From NCBI RefSeq assembly GCF_902459505.1, contig NC_047096.1, positions 14,412,501 to 14,476,500 of the forward strand: DNA of 64,000 nucleotides, in the 5' to 3' direction. This document shows positions 32,901 through 44,900 of the stretch, piece after piece. Under the pieces are notes generated by a model. The model saw nothing but the letters and a program-made list of their open reading frames with translations. It ran no database searches and was not told where the DNA came from. Source of the stretch: Geotrypetes seraphini. Its lineage: Eukaryota; Chordata; Amphibia; Gymnophiona; Dermophiidae. Within the stretch, counting starts at the first letter, position 1. The number at the start of each line of letters is the position of its first letter. Position numbers and translations under genes: made by a program.

Positions 32901-35900
32901 TTCCGGAATATTGGATGTGTCCTCTCTGGTGAAGACTGACGAGAAGAATTTGTTTAACCTGTCATCTTATTAGTCAGAAAGTTCAAGTGGGCATTTTTGA
33001 AACAGACTTTTTAGACATCTTTCTGGTCATTTTGTCTCCAGTGCATCTAAATCTTAAGGGGGCATGTTTCTGGATGGGATTAAGGAGGGCTTAACACCTG
33101 GATATTTTACAGTGATATAATCAAACATTTTACAAAACGTCCAGGGCACAATTTGGACATTTTGGGCCAGACCTGTTTTTAAAATGAATAAGGACCAAAA
33201 CGGTTCCCAAACTGACCAGATAACCACTTGAGAGATGAAATTATGCCCCCCACGCACTCCAGTGGTCACTGACCCCCTCCCAACCCCCAAATATCTGCGT
33301 GAAATAGTGCATATCTTTCTCTATGACAGCTGCAGATACTATGGCCAGTCCTAGTAGAGCTGAAAGCAGGTCTCTGGAGTAGCCTGGTGGGCATTGCAAT
33401 GAACTGCAGAGAAGAGGACTCAGACTCATAAATCACTCTAACTAGTAAACTTGTGGTGGAAAGTTGAGAGCCCATCACAACCCACTGTACTGCCATAAAG
33501 GTGATACCTGCAGGTATAAGGCTATTGGGGTGGTGGATACAGTAAGTTTGGGGAGCGTTTTGGAGGGCTCACTATATAATGTATGGGGGTTGTGGTAAGA
33601 TGTGTACCTGGCACCCTTAATGTGACGTTCACAGCAGTGCCCCCTACAGTGCTCCACTGACTGTGCGGCCAATCCATTAAAAATGCTGGCCCCTCCCACA
33701 TGCAAATGGCTGTTTTGGATCTTTTTTTCCCCATAATGGCAGAAAAACTAGACGTCTAGCTGGGCCATTTTTGAAAAAAAAAAAAAAAAAAGATAGACGA
33801 CTTGCGGGTTCAAAAATGGATGTTTTCTCCATCCGATTTTTGGACGTTTGTCTCAAAACGTCCAACGTTGGACTTAAGACATCCTATCAAAAATACCCCT
33901 CCACATATGAGGGTTGATTTGTAAGTCATGACATCTATTTTTTTTTTCCACTCAAAAATGCACCAACACTTGAAAATCTAGTACATACATTTGAAAGTGT
34001 GCGACAGTTGCAGCTGTACTCACTCGAGGAACGCAGAGAGAGGGGAGACATGATCAAGACGTTCAAATATGTCACAGGCCGTATCGAGGTGGAAGAGGAT
34101 CTCTTTTTCCTTAAAGGACCCAAGGCAACAAGAGGGCATCCGTTGAAAATCAGGGGTGGGAAATTTCATGGCGACACCAGAAAATATTTCTTCACCGAAA
34201 GGGTGGTTGATCGCTGGAATAATCTTCCACAACAGGTAATTGAGGCCAGCAGCGTGCCAGATTTTAAGAAAAGATGGGATTGGCATGTGGGATCTCTTCA
34301 TGGAGGTAGTTAGGGGGTGGGCCATTAGTGTGGGCAGACTAGATAGGCTGTGGCCCTTTTCTGCCGTCATGTTCTATGTTTCTATGTTAATGTTGCCAAC
34401 AAGTAGACAAAAAACACTCTACAAGCATTCTCCAAAAAATAAACTCAAAGTAGAGCTGAATATACTGTTGTGGATCTCTGTACATAAAATGCAAAAAATC
34501 CTTAAAATAGTAATAAAACAATGTGGATCGTACAACATTTCCATAACAGGAGGAAAAAAGACCTCAGACCGTTTACATATTGTTTCAAAACAACCGAAGC
34601 GGATCAATTGAAAGAAACATTACTATACACTTCCCCCTCCGTATTCGCAGGGGTTTGGGGCAGAGCCGTCCCACGAATATTTAAAAAAATGCAAATAATA
34701 TTTGGGTCGGTTCTGCCCCTAAGCCCCCGCTTCTTCCGGCTAGTTTAAGCCCTGTAAGCCCCCCCCCCTTAAGCCTTACCTGGTGGTCTAGCGGGTTTTC
34801 AGGCAGGAGCGATCTTCCCACGCTCCTGCCCCGTGAAGATCGCTCACAGGAAATGGCTGTCTTGAGCTCCCGTAGTCTCTCGAGTCATTTCCTGTGAGCG
34901 ATCTGCACGGGGCAGGAGAGTGGGAAGATCGCTCCTGCCCTAAAAGCCCACTAGACCACCAGGTAAGGCTTAAGGGGGGGGGCTTACAGGGCTTAAAATA
35001 GCCTCAAAAATAAAAATGTATTTTTTGATTTAAAACTGCGATATGGAATTTGCGAATACAGAAGGGGAAGCGTAATCATAGCTCGTAAAAAACCCAACCC
35101 GTACAATTTATTTATGAATCACTATAATCTGTTGTAAAGCAAACTTGTTGTTGAAAGCAATCACTTTTTGTTTTTTTCTTTTTAAAACAAGCTTTTTATA
35201 TTTCTTAAACAATTTTTTTACATATATAATTAATGAATTTAATTAAATGCACTTAATTAACCCCCCTTTTACTAAAGCATGATAGCGGTTATTAGCGCAG
35301 GGAGCCACGCTAAATGCTCCATGCTGCTCCCGACACTCTATGCGGAGCATTCAGCGCGGCTCCCTGCGCTAGTAACCGCTACCGCGCTTTAGTAAAAGTT
35401 ATACTAAGTGCATGACCTGTATATGTAAAAAATTGTTTTAAGAAATATAAAAAGCTTGTTTTAAAAAGAAAAAAATACCCCAAAACGATTGCTTTCAACA
35501 AAAAGTTTGCTTTACAACAGATTAGAGTGATTCATAAATAAATTATACAGTCTGGGGTTTTTATGCGAGTACTGACGCAGGTATTGAGGAAGCGGCGCGA
35601 TGGTGGCTGGACGCTGAAAAGATCGCTCCTGTCCTGCACCGCGGCTGCGACATTGCAGGAGGCAGCCGGCGGAGGCACGATATTTACCGGGGAGGGTGGA
35701 GGGATGTATATGGGAGGAAGGGATGTATAGGCCACTCCCATGTGGTTTTAAAACTCTTAGATAAGCCGCGGCTTATCTAAGAGTTTTTAAACATGTATAG
35801 ACATTTTTTTGCAGCCTATACGCTGGGATGGCCTATATGCAGGGAAATACAGTACTTCTTAATGTTGCCACCAGATAAAAGATGAGCTCTCTGGTAAAAG

Positions 35901-38900
35901 ATGGTCTCTGGTAGGGGAGAAGCAAAAAAACATGACATCTGAAATCATCATCCTGTATAATAAAACCCTAGCCACACATGCGCACTCCTACCTGCGTGTT
36001 CCGTTTTCCCTGATCCGTGAGGTATATGTCTGTGGCGGCAGGAGTGCGCATGCGCGAGTCCCCAGCCTTCCAGCACCTAACTACACTCGCGGCAGGACTG
36101 GCTGCCAGAGCTGGCCGCCCTGCTCTCTCACGGCAAAAAAACCAGTAAGTTTTTCACGGTCTCCCATCCCTTCCCGACGTCTGACCGCCCCCCCCCCCTT
36201 CCCTTGGTCCAGACTCCAAACCTGTCTGCAGTACTCTACACACGCTGCTTCGGGGCCTTCTACTGCCCTGATTTGCTCTGCCGCGTCTCTGGATGATGGC
36301 ATCAGGGACGTGCCAGAGTAAATCAGGACGGCAGAAGGCCACGAAGCAGCGTGTGTAGAGTGCTGCAGACGCTGCTAGAATCGGCAGGTTTGTCGGGACT
36401 GCGGGGGAAGGGGGGGGCAAGGAACTAAGGGAGCCGGCCAGACTTCTAGCACCCGTTAATGTAAAATACTAGTTTTATTAATAAACAAGTAATAACGTTT
36501 GCTGTTTCACTAAACCAAGCACACAATCAGTTTAAGAGTGAGTATATTTAACTGTTAACCTCCTTCAAAGTAGTCTCCCCATCTCCAACACAGTAAACAA
36601 CTGTCTGCTGTGTGAGCTGTGGCGTTGTCATGTAGGATTGTGGCGTTGTGCAACAGCTCTGGACGTTTCTCCTGCACTCCACGACGCAGGTGGTACTGCA
36701 GAAATGGCGTGTAATTCTGAGCATTCACTGCAAGTCCCTCACGAGCTGGATGACACACAAGATGACACCCGGATGGTCTCGGGACTCAAGGATCTACCAT
36801 ACGAAAAACGGCTTGACAAATTACAGCTATACTCGCTCGAGGAGCGCAGAGAGAGGGGGGGACATGATCGAGACGTTCAAGTATCTTACGGGCCGCATCG
36901 AGGCGGAGGAAGATATCTTCTTTTTCAAGGGTCCCACGACAACAAGAGGGCATCCGTTCAAAATCAGGGGCGGGAAACTACGAGGTGACACCAGGAAATT
37001 CTTTTTCACTGAAAGAGTGGTTGATCGCTGGAATAGTCTTCCACTACAGGTGATTGAGGCCAGCAGCGTGCCTGATTTTAAGGCCAAATGGGATCGGCAC
37101 ATGGGATCTATTCACAGGGCAAAGGTAAGGGAGGGACATTAGGGTGGGCAGACTAGATGGGCCGTGGCCCTTATCTGCCGTCTATTTCTATGTTTCTATG
37201 TTTCTAAGAGAACCTGGGAACCTACTTTGGAGGATGTTAACAGATAAACAGTTTCTGCTTGTACTTTGTTGTTCATGATGTACAATGTAGCCCTAATAAA
37301 ACAACCATTTCAAATGTCATGTTGTTTGCTTCTCCTCTACCAGAGACCGCTGCACTCATTGCTCACCTGGTGGCAACATTGAGAAGTACATGTCCCACGC
37401 TTTCAAACGTACATACAGTGGTACCTCGGAATCCGAACGCTCCAGAACTCGAACAACTTGGAATCCGAACTATTTTTTTTTTTTTTTTTAATTAAATTTT
37501 GTCCTGGAATCCGAACGCTGCTTTGGAATCTGAACGTACGGGGAACTGCAAGCGTTGCTCAGCCCAAAGTTTCCCCTCTGGCGCAGCTTCCTGTTTCCGC
37601 CCGGGTGGTTCGCGTCAGGAGGGAAGCTCTGGGCTGAGCAACGCTTGCAGTTGCTGATCTTGCTGCCTACGCCGGCAGGGGCCCAATCTTGCTGTCTATG
37701 ACAGTGGGGGCCCGATCTTGCTGTCTCTGCCAGGGGAGACCAATCTTTGCTGAGTTTGTGGGACCAAAGAACGGATTAGATTCCATTTCTTCATTACAAA
37801 TTTTAGGTATCATCGTGGACGACAAGCTTTCATTTCACGAAAATATAGGGAATACAGTTAAATCATGTTTCTATAAATTACGTATGATACATTCTATATC
37901 CAAGTTCCTTAAACCTAAGTCTATCAACCTATTGATTCACTCGTTGATTATTTCAAAAATCGATTACTGCAATTCCCTTTTTTTTAATATACCGCAAAAA
38001 GAAAAAAGGAGGCTTCAAATCATCCAAAATACTGCAATCAAACTAATTTACAATGCAAAAAAATTTGACCATGTCACCCTTCTGCTGATAGACTCCCATT
38101 GGCTTCCTATTGCACATCGAATTTCGTTCAAAATATTACTGCTAGTTTTTAAATCTATGATCTATAATGAACCCCAGTTCATTACTAGAATGCTCATTCC
38201 ATACAACGTTTCACGGACCCTCCGATCTGCTTCAAACAATCTGTTAACAGTCCCATCTTTAAAAATAACTGGAACTAGAAGACAAGACATGTTTTCAATT
38301 ATTGCTCCTACCTTATGGAACTCTATGCCTCAGTACATTAGAGACATAAAGGACCTCATTTCCTTTAAAAGAGCTTTAAAAACTTATTTTTTCAAGGATG
38401 CTTTTAATATATGACTCTCAGATTTATAATTTTAGACCCTAGGTTTTACACACCACAATTTTTTTATTTTTATTTTTTCTTTTTCCCCTTCCTTGAGTTA
38501 TTTTTCCCTTTAATGTATATTTTCTTCTACAAATATATTGTAACTTTCCCCCTTAACCCTCACGGTTCATGTATGTCAACCCTCATACCCTCATACACCA
38601 GACATACACCTCACGGATCAGGGAAAACGGAACACGCCGGTAGGAGTGCGCATGTGTGGCTAGGGTTTTATTACACAGGATAAGTTTTTTATTTAAAGTC
38701 AGTGTATTTGTATTTCTATTTTACTTGAATTGTACATCGCTTAGATATCCAATAAGCGATTTATCAAGCACTAATAAAACTTGAAACTTGAATTAATCCA
38801 GTGTCTATTATTTTCAATGGGAAAAAATGTCTTGGAACTCAAACGTTTTGGAACTCGAATGGGGTTCTGGAACGGATTAAGTTTGGATTCCGAGGTACCA

Positions 38901-41900
38901 CTGTGTTAGATTTCCAATGTTGGTGCGTTTTTGAGAGAGAAAAAAAATAAGTTGCCTTGACCTATGAATCAACCTACGTATAATAAGTATTTTTATATCT
39001 CCTGGAATCAAAAAATCTATGCCAAATAAAGTGTAAAGATAAGATTTAAAAAAAACAAGAAAGGTGCAAGGAGAATTCTCAGGGCTTTATTCAATGTCAT
39101 GGCAAAGACCACGGGAACCAAACTGAAAATGCTGGATTTTTGGAAGGGCTCTGTGTGATTTTTCTTCTCTCTGCATGAATGCTTCCCTTTAGAAGCTTCA
39201 CACTGGGTGGCAGATTTACGCTTTGGGTAATGAACCACGCGAGCAGACACCAGCCAGGTTCCTTTGCGCAGTTCTGAGGACGCACATTTCCTGCAGCTTC
39301 AAGGGAAAACTTGAACAACAAGAGACTCAGGAGTTTGGCCCAACTCTTACGTTTCAACACTTAAAGGCTAACATTCCTCAGTAGGTATTTGTGAGACAGA
39401 AGTTCTTTCTTGCAGCTATTTATCTAAAAATTGCACTACTGTGTTATCTTATTATTTTGGTCAGCAAATTATTATTTAATTTTAATTCACAATCAGACTC
39501 TGTGTATTTGGAAGGGCTCTCGATTCAAAGCCACCAGCCCTTACTAAAACCAGAATGACATTTCGGGCTCCTTTTACAAAGCCGCGCTAGGGCGTTAACG
39601 CACGGAACAGCGCGTGCTAAATTGCTGAGCGCGCTAGCCGCTACCGCCTCCTTTTGAGCAGGCGGTAGATTTTCGGCTAGCGTGCACTAATCCAGTGCGC
39701 ACCTTCGTAAAAGGAGCCCTTAGTGGAAAAACCTAAAATGCAAAAGATGGCACTTAGAAGCTCTGGCCTACAGCAAAATCCAGAACTGAAATGGATCTAG
39801 AATAGAAAAAAATTTTGAAAATTCTGCAAAATTATTCCTTATTTCCCAGTTGCATATCGGGTGGGGCTGCCCATGATTTCAAGGTGCACTCATATATGTC
39901 CATTTGATTAAAGCTTGATCATTAGCTGTGTGGCAGAGTTCAGGACCCACTCTTGGTCTAAGATTTAACATCAAGGTTTATCTTTTGGTTCTGTGTACTC
40001 CTATCTAATATAATAAAACGCTAGCCGCGCATGCCCACTCCGTCTGCGTGTTCTGTTTTCCGTGCGCACGAATCTCTCTCTCTCTGGCCGGCAGAGAATC
40101 TGTACACGGGACTCCCTGCTCTTCAGCTCCTCCAGGCAGTGGCACACCAAACAGAACCCGATTGCGGAACCCAAGGTAATGTTCTGACTGAAGTTAGTTT
40201 TAAGTTCTAAGCCGCAGCCGCGGCTTACAACTTAAAAACTAACTTCGGTCAGAACTAAAGGTCGGCGTCGGCGTCTTCGCTCCTCTCCCTGGCACACCTG
40301 AACCCCCGTTCAGCCTCCCATCCGACCCTACCTTCGGCTCCCTTAGTCCCTTGCCGCCGCTCCTCTTCTCTTCCTGCCCCGCGGTCCCGACAAACGTCCT
40401 TACTCCAGCAGGGGCCGCAGCACTTTAAACACGCTGCTTCGCGGCCTGCTACTGCCCTAATTTGCTCTGCCCGACGCGGCAGAGCAAATCAGGCCAGTAG
40501 AAGGCCGCGAAGCAGCGTGTTTAGAGTGCTGTGGCCCCTGCTGGATTAAGGACGTTTGTCGGGGCCACGGGAAGGGGGCGGCAAGGGACTAAGGGAGCCA
40601 GCCACACCGCGGGATGGGAGGGAAAGGGAGCTGCTTTGGGGGAGGGGTATGCTGGGAGACAGACAGCTTTGCTAGGGGGAGGGAAGACAGAAGGGGGGCC
40701 ACGGAGAGACAGTCAGAGAGGAACTGGAGGGGGAGAGGGAAAGGGGTCTGAGGGGACAGGGAAAGGGGGCTGCTTTCAGGGAGGGGTGTACTGGGAGGCA
40801 GACAGCTTTGCTTGGTGGGGGAAGACAGAAGGGGGGACACGGAGAGACAGTCAGGGAGGAACTGGAGGGAGAGAGGAAAAGGGGGCTGCTTTCTAGCACC
40901 CGTTAATGTAACGGGCTTTAACACTAGTAGAAGGAATATTTTCCACCAGCACACAGACAGCAGAAAATCAAATCAATAGTCCAGCAAAGCAAAGTTCAGT
41001 GCAGGCTATGATGGGAGGACCAGGAGATCAATGGTAAAACAGCTTTTCCACCATTCAGTCAGGAAACATTTCAGAGTCATGACAATAAACTGAGGCTCTG
41101 GGGCAGTGGTTCCCAAACCTGACCCGGGGGAACCTCAGCTAGTCAGATTTTCTGGATACCCACACAAGAGAAATCTGCATGCAGTCGAAGCAGTGTATGC
41201 AAATCAATCTCATGAATATTCAATGCAGATATCCTGGAAACCTGACTGGCTGGGGAACCCCCCAGGACAGGTTTCAGAACCACTGGTCTGGGGTCTCGTT
41301 CAATTGAAAGCGGTGTTTGGGTGTCAGGAAAATATTTTTATCTCAAGTATTTTCCCCTTTCCCTTCCTGATTCCAGCAGTTGAGATCTGTGTCTTAAAAT
41401 CTCGGTGTATCCATGGACGATATCTAACTCTCTCTCCGTTTCTCATTTCTCAGTAACTGATGGTCTACAGAGGGGCGATCTTTAGGACAGAAGCTGGCAA
41501 AGTGGTTCCTTACTTTGTCATTACACCTTAAATAAATTAGCGTGTAAATCCATATACTATGCTGCCCCCTAGAGGACATGGTATCCAAAAACCCTGAAGA
41601 ACATGTGGCAAACAAATCTGATCAATAAAAAACCTTAAAAGTATCTCATCTTTTTTTTTTAAATCAGAGTCTAGACCCCAGCAATGAGAAAGTGGACAGG
41701 TTAATGATGTCCTAAGAACTCACGGGAATGCCCTGCAGCTGGGGTTTGTCCAGCAAATTATGCAGCTCATTCTTGGAGGCCTCAATCTTCTCCTGATCTG
41801 CAGCATCCACCATGTATCTGCAATAAGAAGTACAGGTTACTCTTTAAGTACAGAGACAAGCTAGCAAGAGAAAGAGCAGACTGCAGGCTTCATCTGGGTG

Positions 41901-44900
41901 CAAATCCCAGCTCACCAGGCAGCAGGCGCTGGCTCCTTGTGTACAACACCAATCTAGCCAGGACACAGAATCTGTCTATAGGGCTCATTTCCTACACCAG
42001 TGTTAAGTACAAGAACTTTGACAAGTTCTCGAGTTTCTTGTCAGAGTGTATGTAATAAAGCAGTTAGCATAGCTGGGTTTGAAAAAAAAAAAAAAAAGTT
42101 TGGACAAATTCCTGGAGGAAAAGCCCACAGTCCCTAATTGTCAGGCAAGTTTGAGGAAAACCACCGCTTCTCCCTAGGATTAAGCAGCATAGAATGAATC
42201 TATCTTCCGAGATCTTGGCAGGTTCTTGTGGCCTGGACTGGGAAAAGGTCACTGGGCCTCACAAGCCTTTGGCCTGTCCTGGTATGGCACTTCTCATGTT
42301 CCCAGAGTTACTTTAAAGGAGGGTTACAAAAACGCTACCTGGGAGCCAAACATAGAGAAGGGCTGAGGGAACTGGGTATCTCCTTTTAGGGGTGCCAGTA
42401 CCATGTGGTGAGAGCCTGTTCTAGAACAGCATCTGGGCAAACAGATTCCGTTATAAACTACTAGCGCCCTGGGCACCTGCACTCACCTGGTGTAACTGCA
42501 GGTGCCCAAATGTGGCAAGGATGCACATAAGTTACAGTACTCTGGATGCTGGGCAGGCCAAGGGACAGCCCCGACCATGCCCTGTCCCTTCCATTTAAAT
42601 GAAATGCCACTTACATGACCCTTACGCGAGACGTTGGCTGACTGCTTACAGGAAGTGCCTCTCGTGGCAAGAGGCACAACCTGTGCTTCTCCTCATCTCT
42701 TTCTCCAGCACACCCCACCCACCCCACTGACGGTTATAGGAGGCTAAGGGCCACGGATGGAGGACATGCGCGCGACGACATCGCGCCAACGTGTGAGCAT
42801 TTCCAGACGCCCTCCGGCCGCGGCCCATTTAGTAGGCTGTGGCTTCAAAACGTTTGCGGCACACTGAGCTAAGGTGTCCCGCTGCCACTTATGGATATAA
42901 GTATACATTTACCTAAGACCAAGTGCCCTGGTATAGAAGTGCCCTTCACGGGTATTTTCTAGAAGGCTTTAATAAGGTATTAGAAAGAGAGTCTATGTTC
43001 TGTATCCAAGGAATACATTTATGGAATGCATTGCATGTGCATCAGGATAGAGCTACAGCCTCAGTACCCTGAGGTTCTGGGTTTCAAGCCCTGCACTGCT
43101 CCTTGTGATCCTGGGCAAGTCCCTCAATCCTCCACTGCCCCAGGTACATTAGATAGACTGTGAACCCACTGGGACAGACAGGGAAAATGCTTGAAGTACC
43201 TGCATGTGAACTGCTTTGAGTGTGGTGGTGAACAAATCCCAATCTCTTTCCCTGATGTCACAATGCCTCATTCCACCAATAAGAGCCAACCTCATCAGTG
43301 ATGTCACAATGGCTTCATTGTTCTCTACTTGGCTCACGTCTAATATTGTATTGGAGGAGAGTGTGATGCAGTGGTTAGAGCTACAACCTCAGCCCACCAA
43401 GGTTGTGGGTTCAAATCCCGCACTGCTCCTTGTGACCCTGAGCAAGTCCCTCAATCCGCCACTGCCCCAGGTACATTAGATAGACTGTGAACCCACTGGG
43501 ACAGACAGGGAAAATGCTTGAAGTACCTGTATGTGAACTGCTTTGAGTGTGGTGGTGAACAAATCCCAATCTCTTTCCCTGATGTCACAATGCCTCATTC
43601 CACCAATAAGAGCCAACCTCATCAGTGATGTCACAATGGCTTCATTGCTCTTTACTTGGCTCACTTCTGAGATTGTATTGGAGGAGGAGAGTGTGGTGCA
43701 GTGGTTAGAGCTACAGTCTCAGCACCCTGAGGTTGTGGGTTCAAACCCCGCACTGCTCCTTGTGACCCTGGGAAAGTCACTTAATCCTCCACTGCCCCAG
43801 TTACATTAGATAGATTGTGAGCTCACCAGGAAAGATAGTGAAAATGCTTGAGAACCTGTATGTAAACTACTTTGAGTGTGATTGTTTAACTACAAAAAGG
43901 CAGTATACAAGTCCCAATCCCTTTCCCTTTTGCAAGTTAGGAAGCAGCCGAAGACAATTTAATCTGCACAAGCTTACTTGTGACTTGAAGTAGCATTTGA
44001 CGAGGATATGTTGCTGTACCAGGTTGTTTGAGCATTGTATACGATTATTGATTTTTGGTATGTTAGTTTAGTTTGTGTTTTATGTATGCTTTTACTGCAC
44101 CCTGCTTAGAACTCCTGGATAATGCGGGTAAAAAATGTTTTAAATAAATAAAATGGGAAGTTTAAGGCCAAGTGATAATCTTACGAAGGGACGGAAGCTC
44201 AAAAGGAGTGTCAGAAAATACTGAACAGCCTTCCAGCAGAGGTTACAGGAGCCAGGACAAGCACAAAATTCAAGCACATTGGATCTCAAAGGGTCTTGGC
44301 TGGCGCAGGAGACAGAAATCCACAGGGCAAATCAGATCAGACCTGTGAAAGCTCAGGAGGCAAAACAAAAGGGCAGACCGGCTGGACCAAGCGATCCATT
44401 TCTGCTGACATCTGTGCAAATACGCTAAAAGCAGGACTACAGACTCGCTGCACTTACATAATAGCACTGACCCCTCGGCAGTATCGCTCCCACATGCTTC
44501 GGAAGCGAGGTTGACCTCCGATGTCCCAGAGCTAGAACAAGAAGGGGGGAGGGGGAGAAACAGAAATCTTAATACGACGTTAGATACAGCCTGTCCTCTC
44601 CCTTCCCCCCACTTCTCCCGATGTGGTCCAGGCAGCTGAAACATGGGCAGGGAACCATGAAACTAACAGGCAGCACAATTTGAATAAATAGGAGACAGCT
44701 TTTCACTCAACAAATAAAGCTGCGGGATTTGTTGTCGGAAGACGTGATACGTACAACATCCAGAATAGCTGGGCTTAAATGAGATTTGATTAAATTCCTA
44801 GCGGAAAAGTCCACAAACAGTTAGCCAAGCAGACTAGAAACCAGCCAAAATCAGTAGCCATTTTGGGGTTTGAACCAGGCTCCCCTAGTTCTCAGACCAC

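Larger units (their letters stand above)
34401..35858. mobile_element. 1.46-kb inserted block with 12-bp direct repeats
   Basis: TTAATGTTGCCA stands at both 34387-34398 and 35859-35870, consistent with a target duplication of the mariner inner repeat. The block contains a Tigger-like MITE (34628-35072), a foldback (35082-35575) and, at 35551-35850, another palindromic repeat with 'gataagccgcggcttatc'. Confidence 0.45.
37416..38903. mobile_element. Mariner-type MITE, copy 3, split by an L2-like LINE
   Basis: CAGTGGTACCTCGGAATCCG after TA, and GGATTCCGAGGTACCACTG at the right end. The left half runs to about 37735 and the right half from about 38799. The intervening 1.06 kb is the L2-like LINE. 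Confidence 0.7.
33908..38978. mobile_element. Mariner relic of about 5 kb swollen by nested insertions
   Basis: The left end TGAGGGTTGATTTGTAAGTC (after TA at 33906) and the right end, read inverted, CGTAGGTTGATTCATAGGTC (before TA at 38979) are mariner-like inverted repeats. They continue inward in pieces ('caaaaatgcaccaaca' with 'tgttggtgcgtttttg'; 'tacatttgaaagtgtg' with 'cacgctttcaaacgta'; 'aatgttgccacc' with 'ggtggcaacatt'). A transposase remnant lies at 36555-36760. The rest is later insertions: CR1, Helitron, Tigger-like MITE, foldback, mariner-type MITE and L2-like LINE. Confidence 0.7.

Noticed and set aside
36856-37142. A domesticated CR1-derived gene (164-codon frame)
   Set aside because: It is the ordinary C-terminal end of a CR1 LINE with its own tail; the long frame reflects youth.
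43361-43760. True tRNA genes
   Set aside because: A and B boxes are present but no cloverleaf closes; the boxes head SINE copies.
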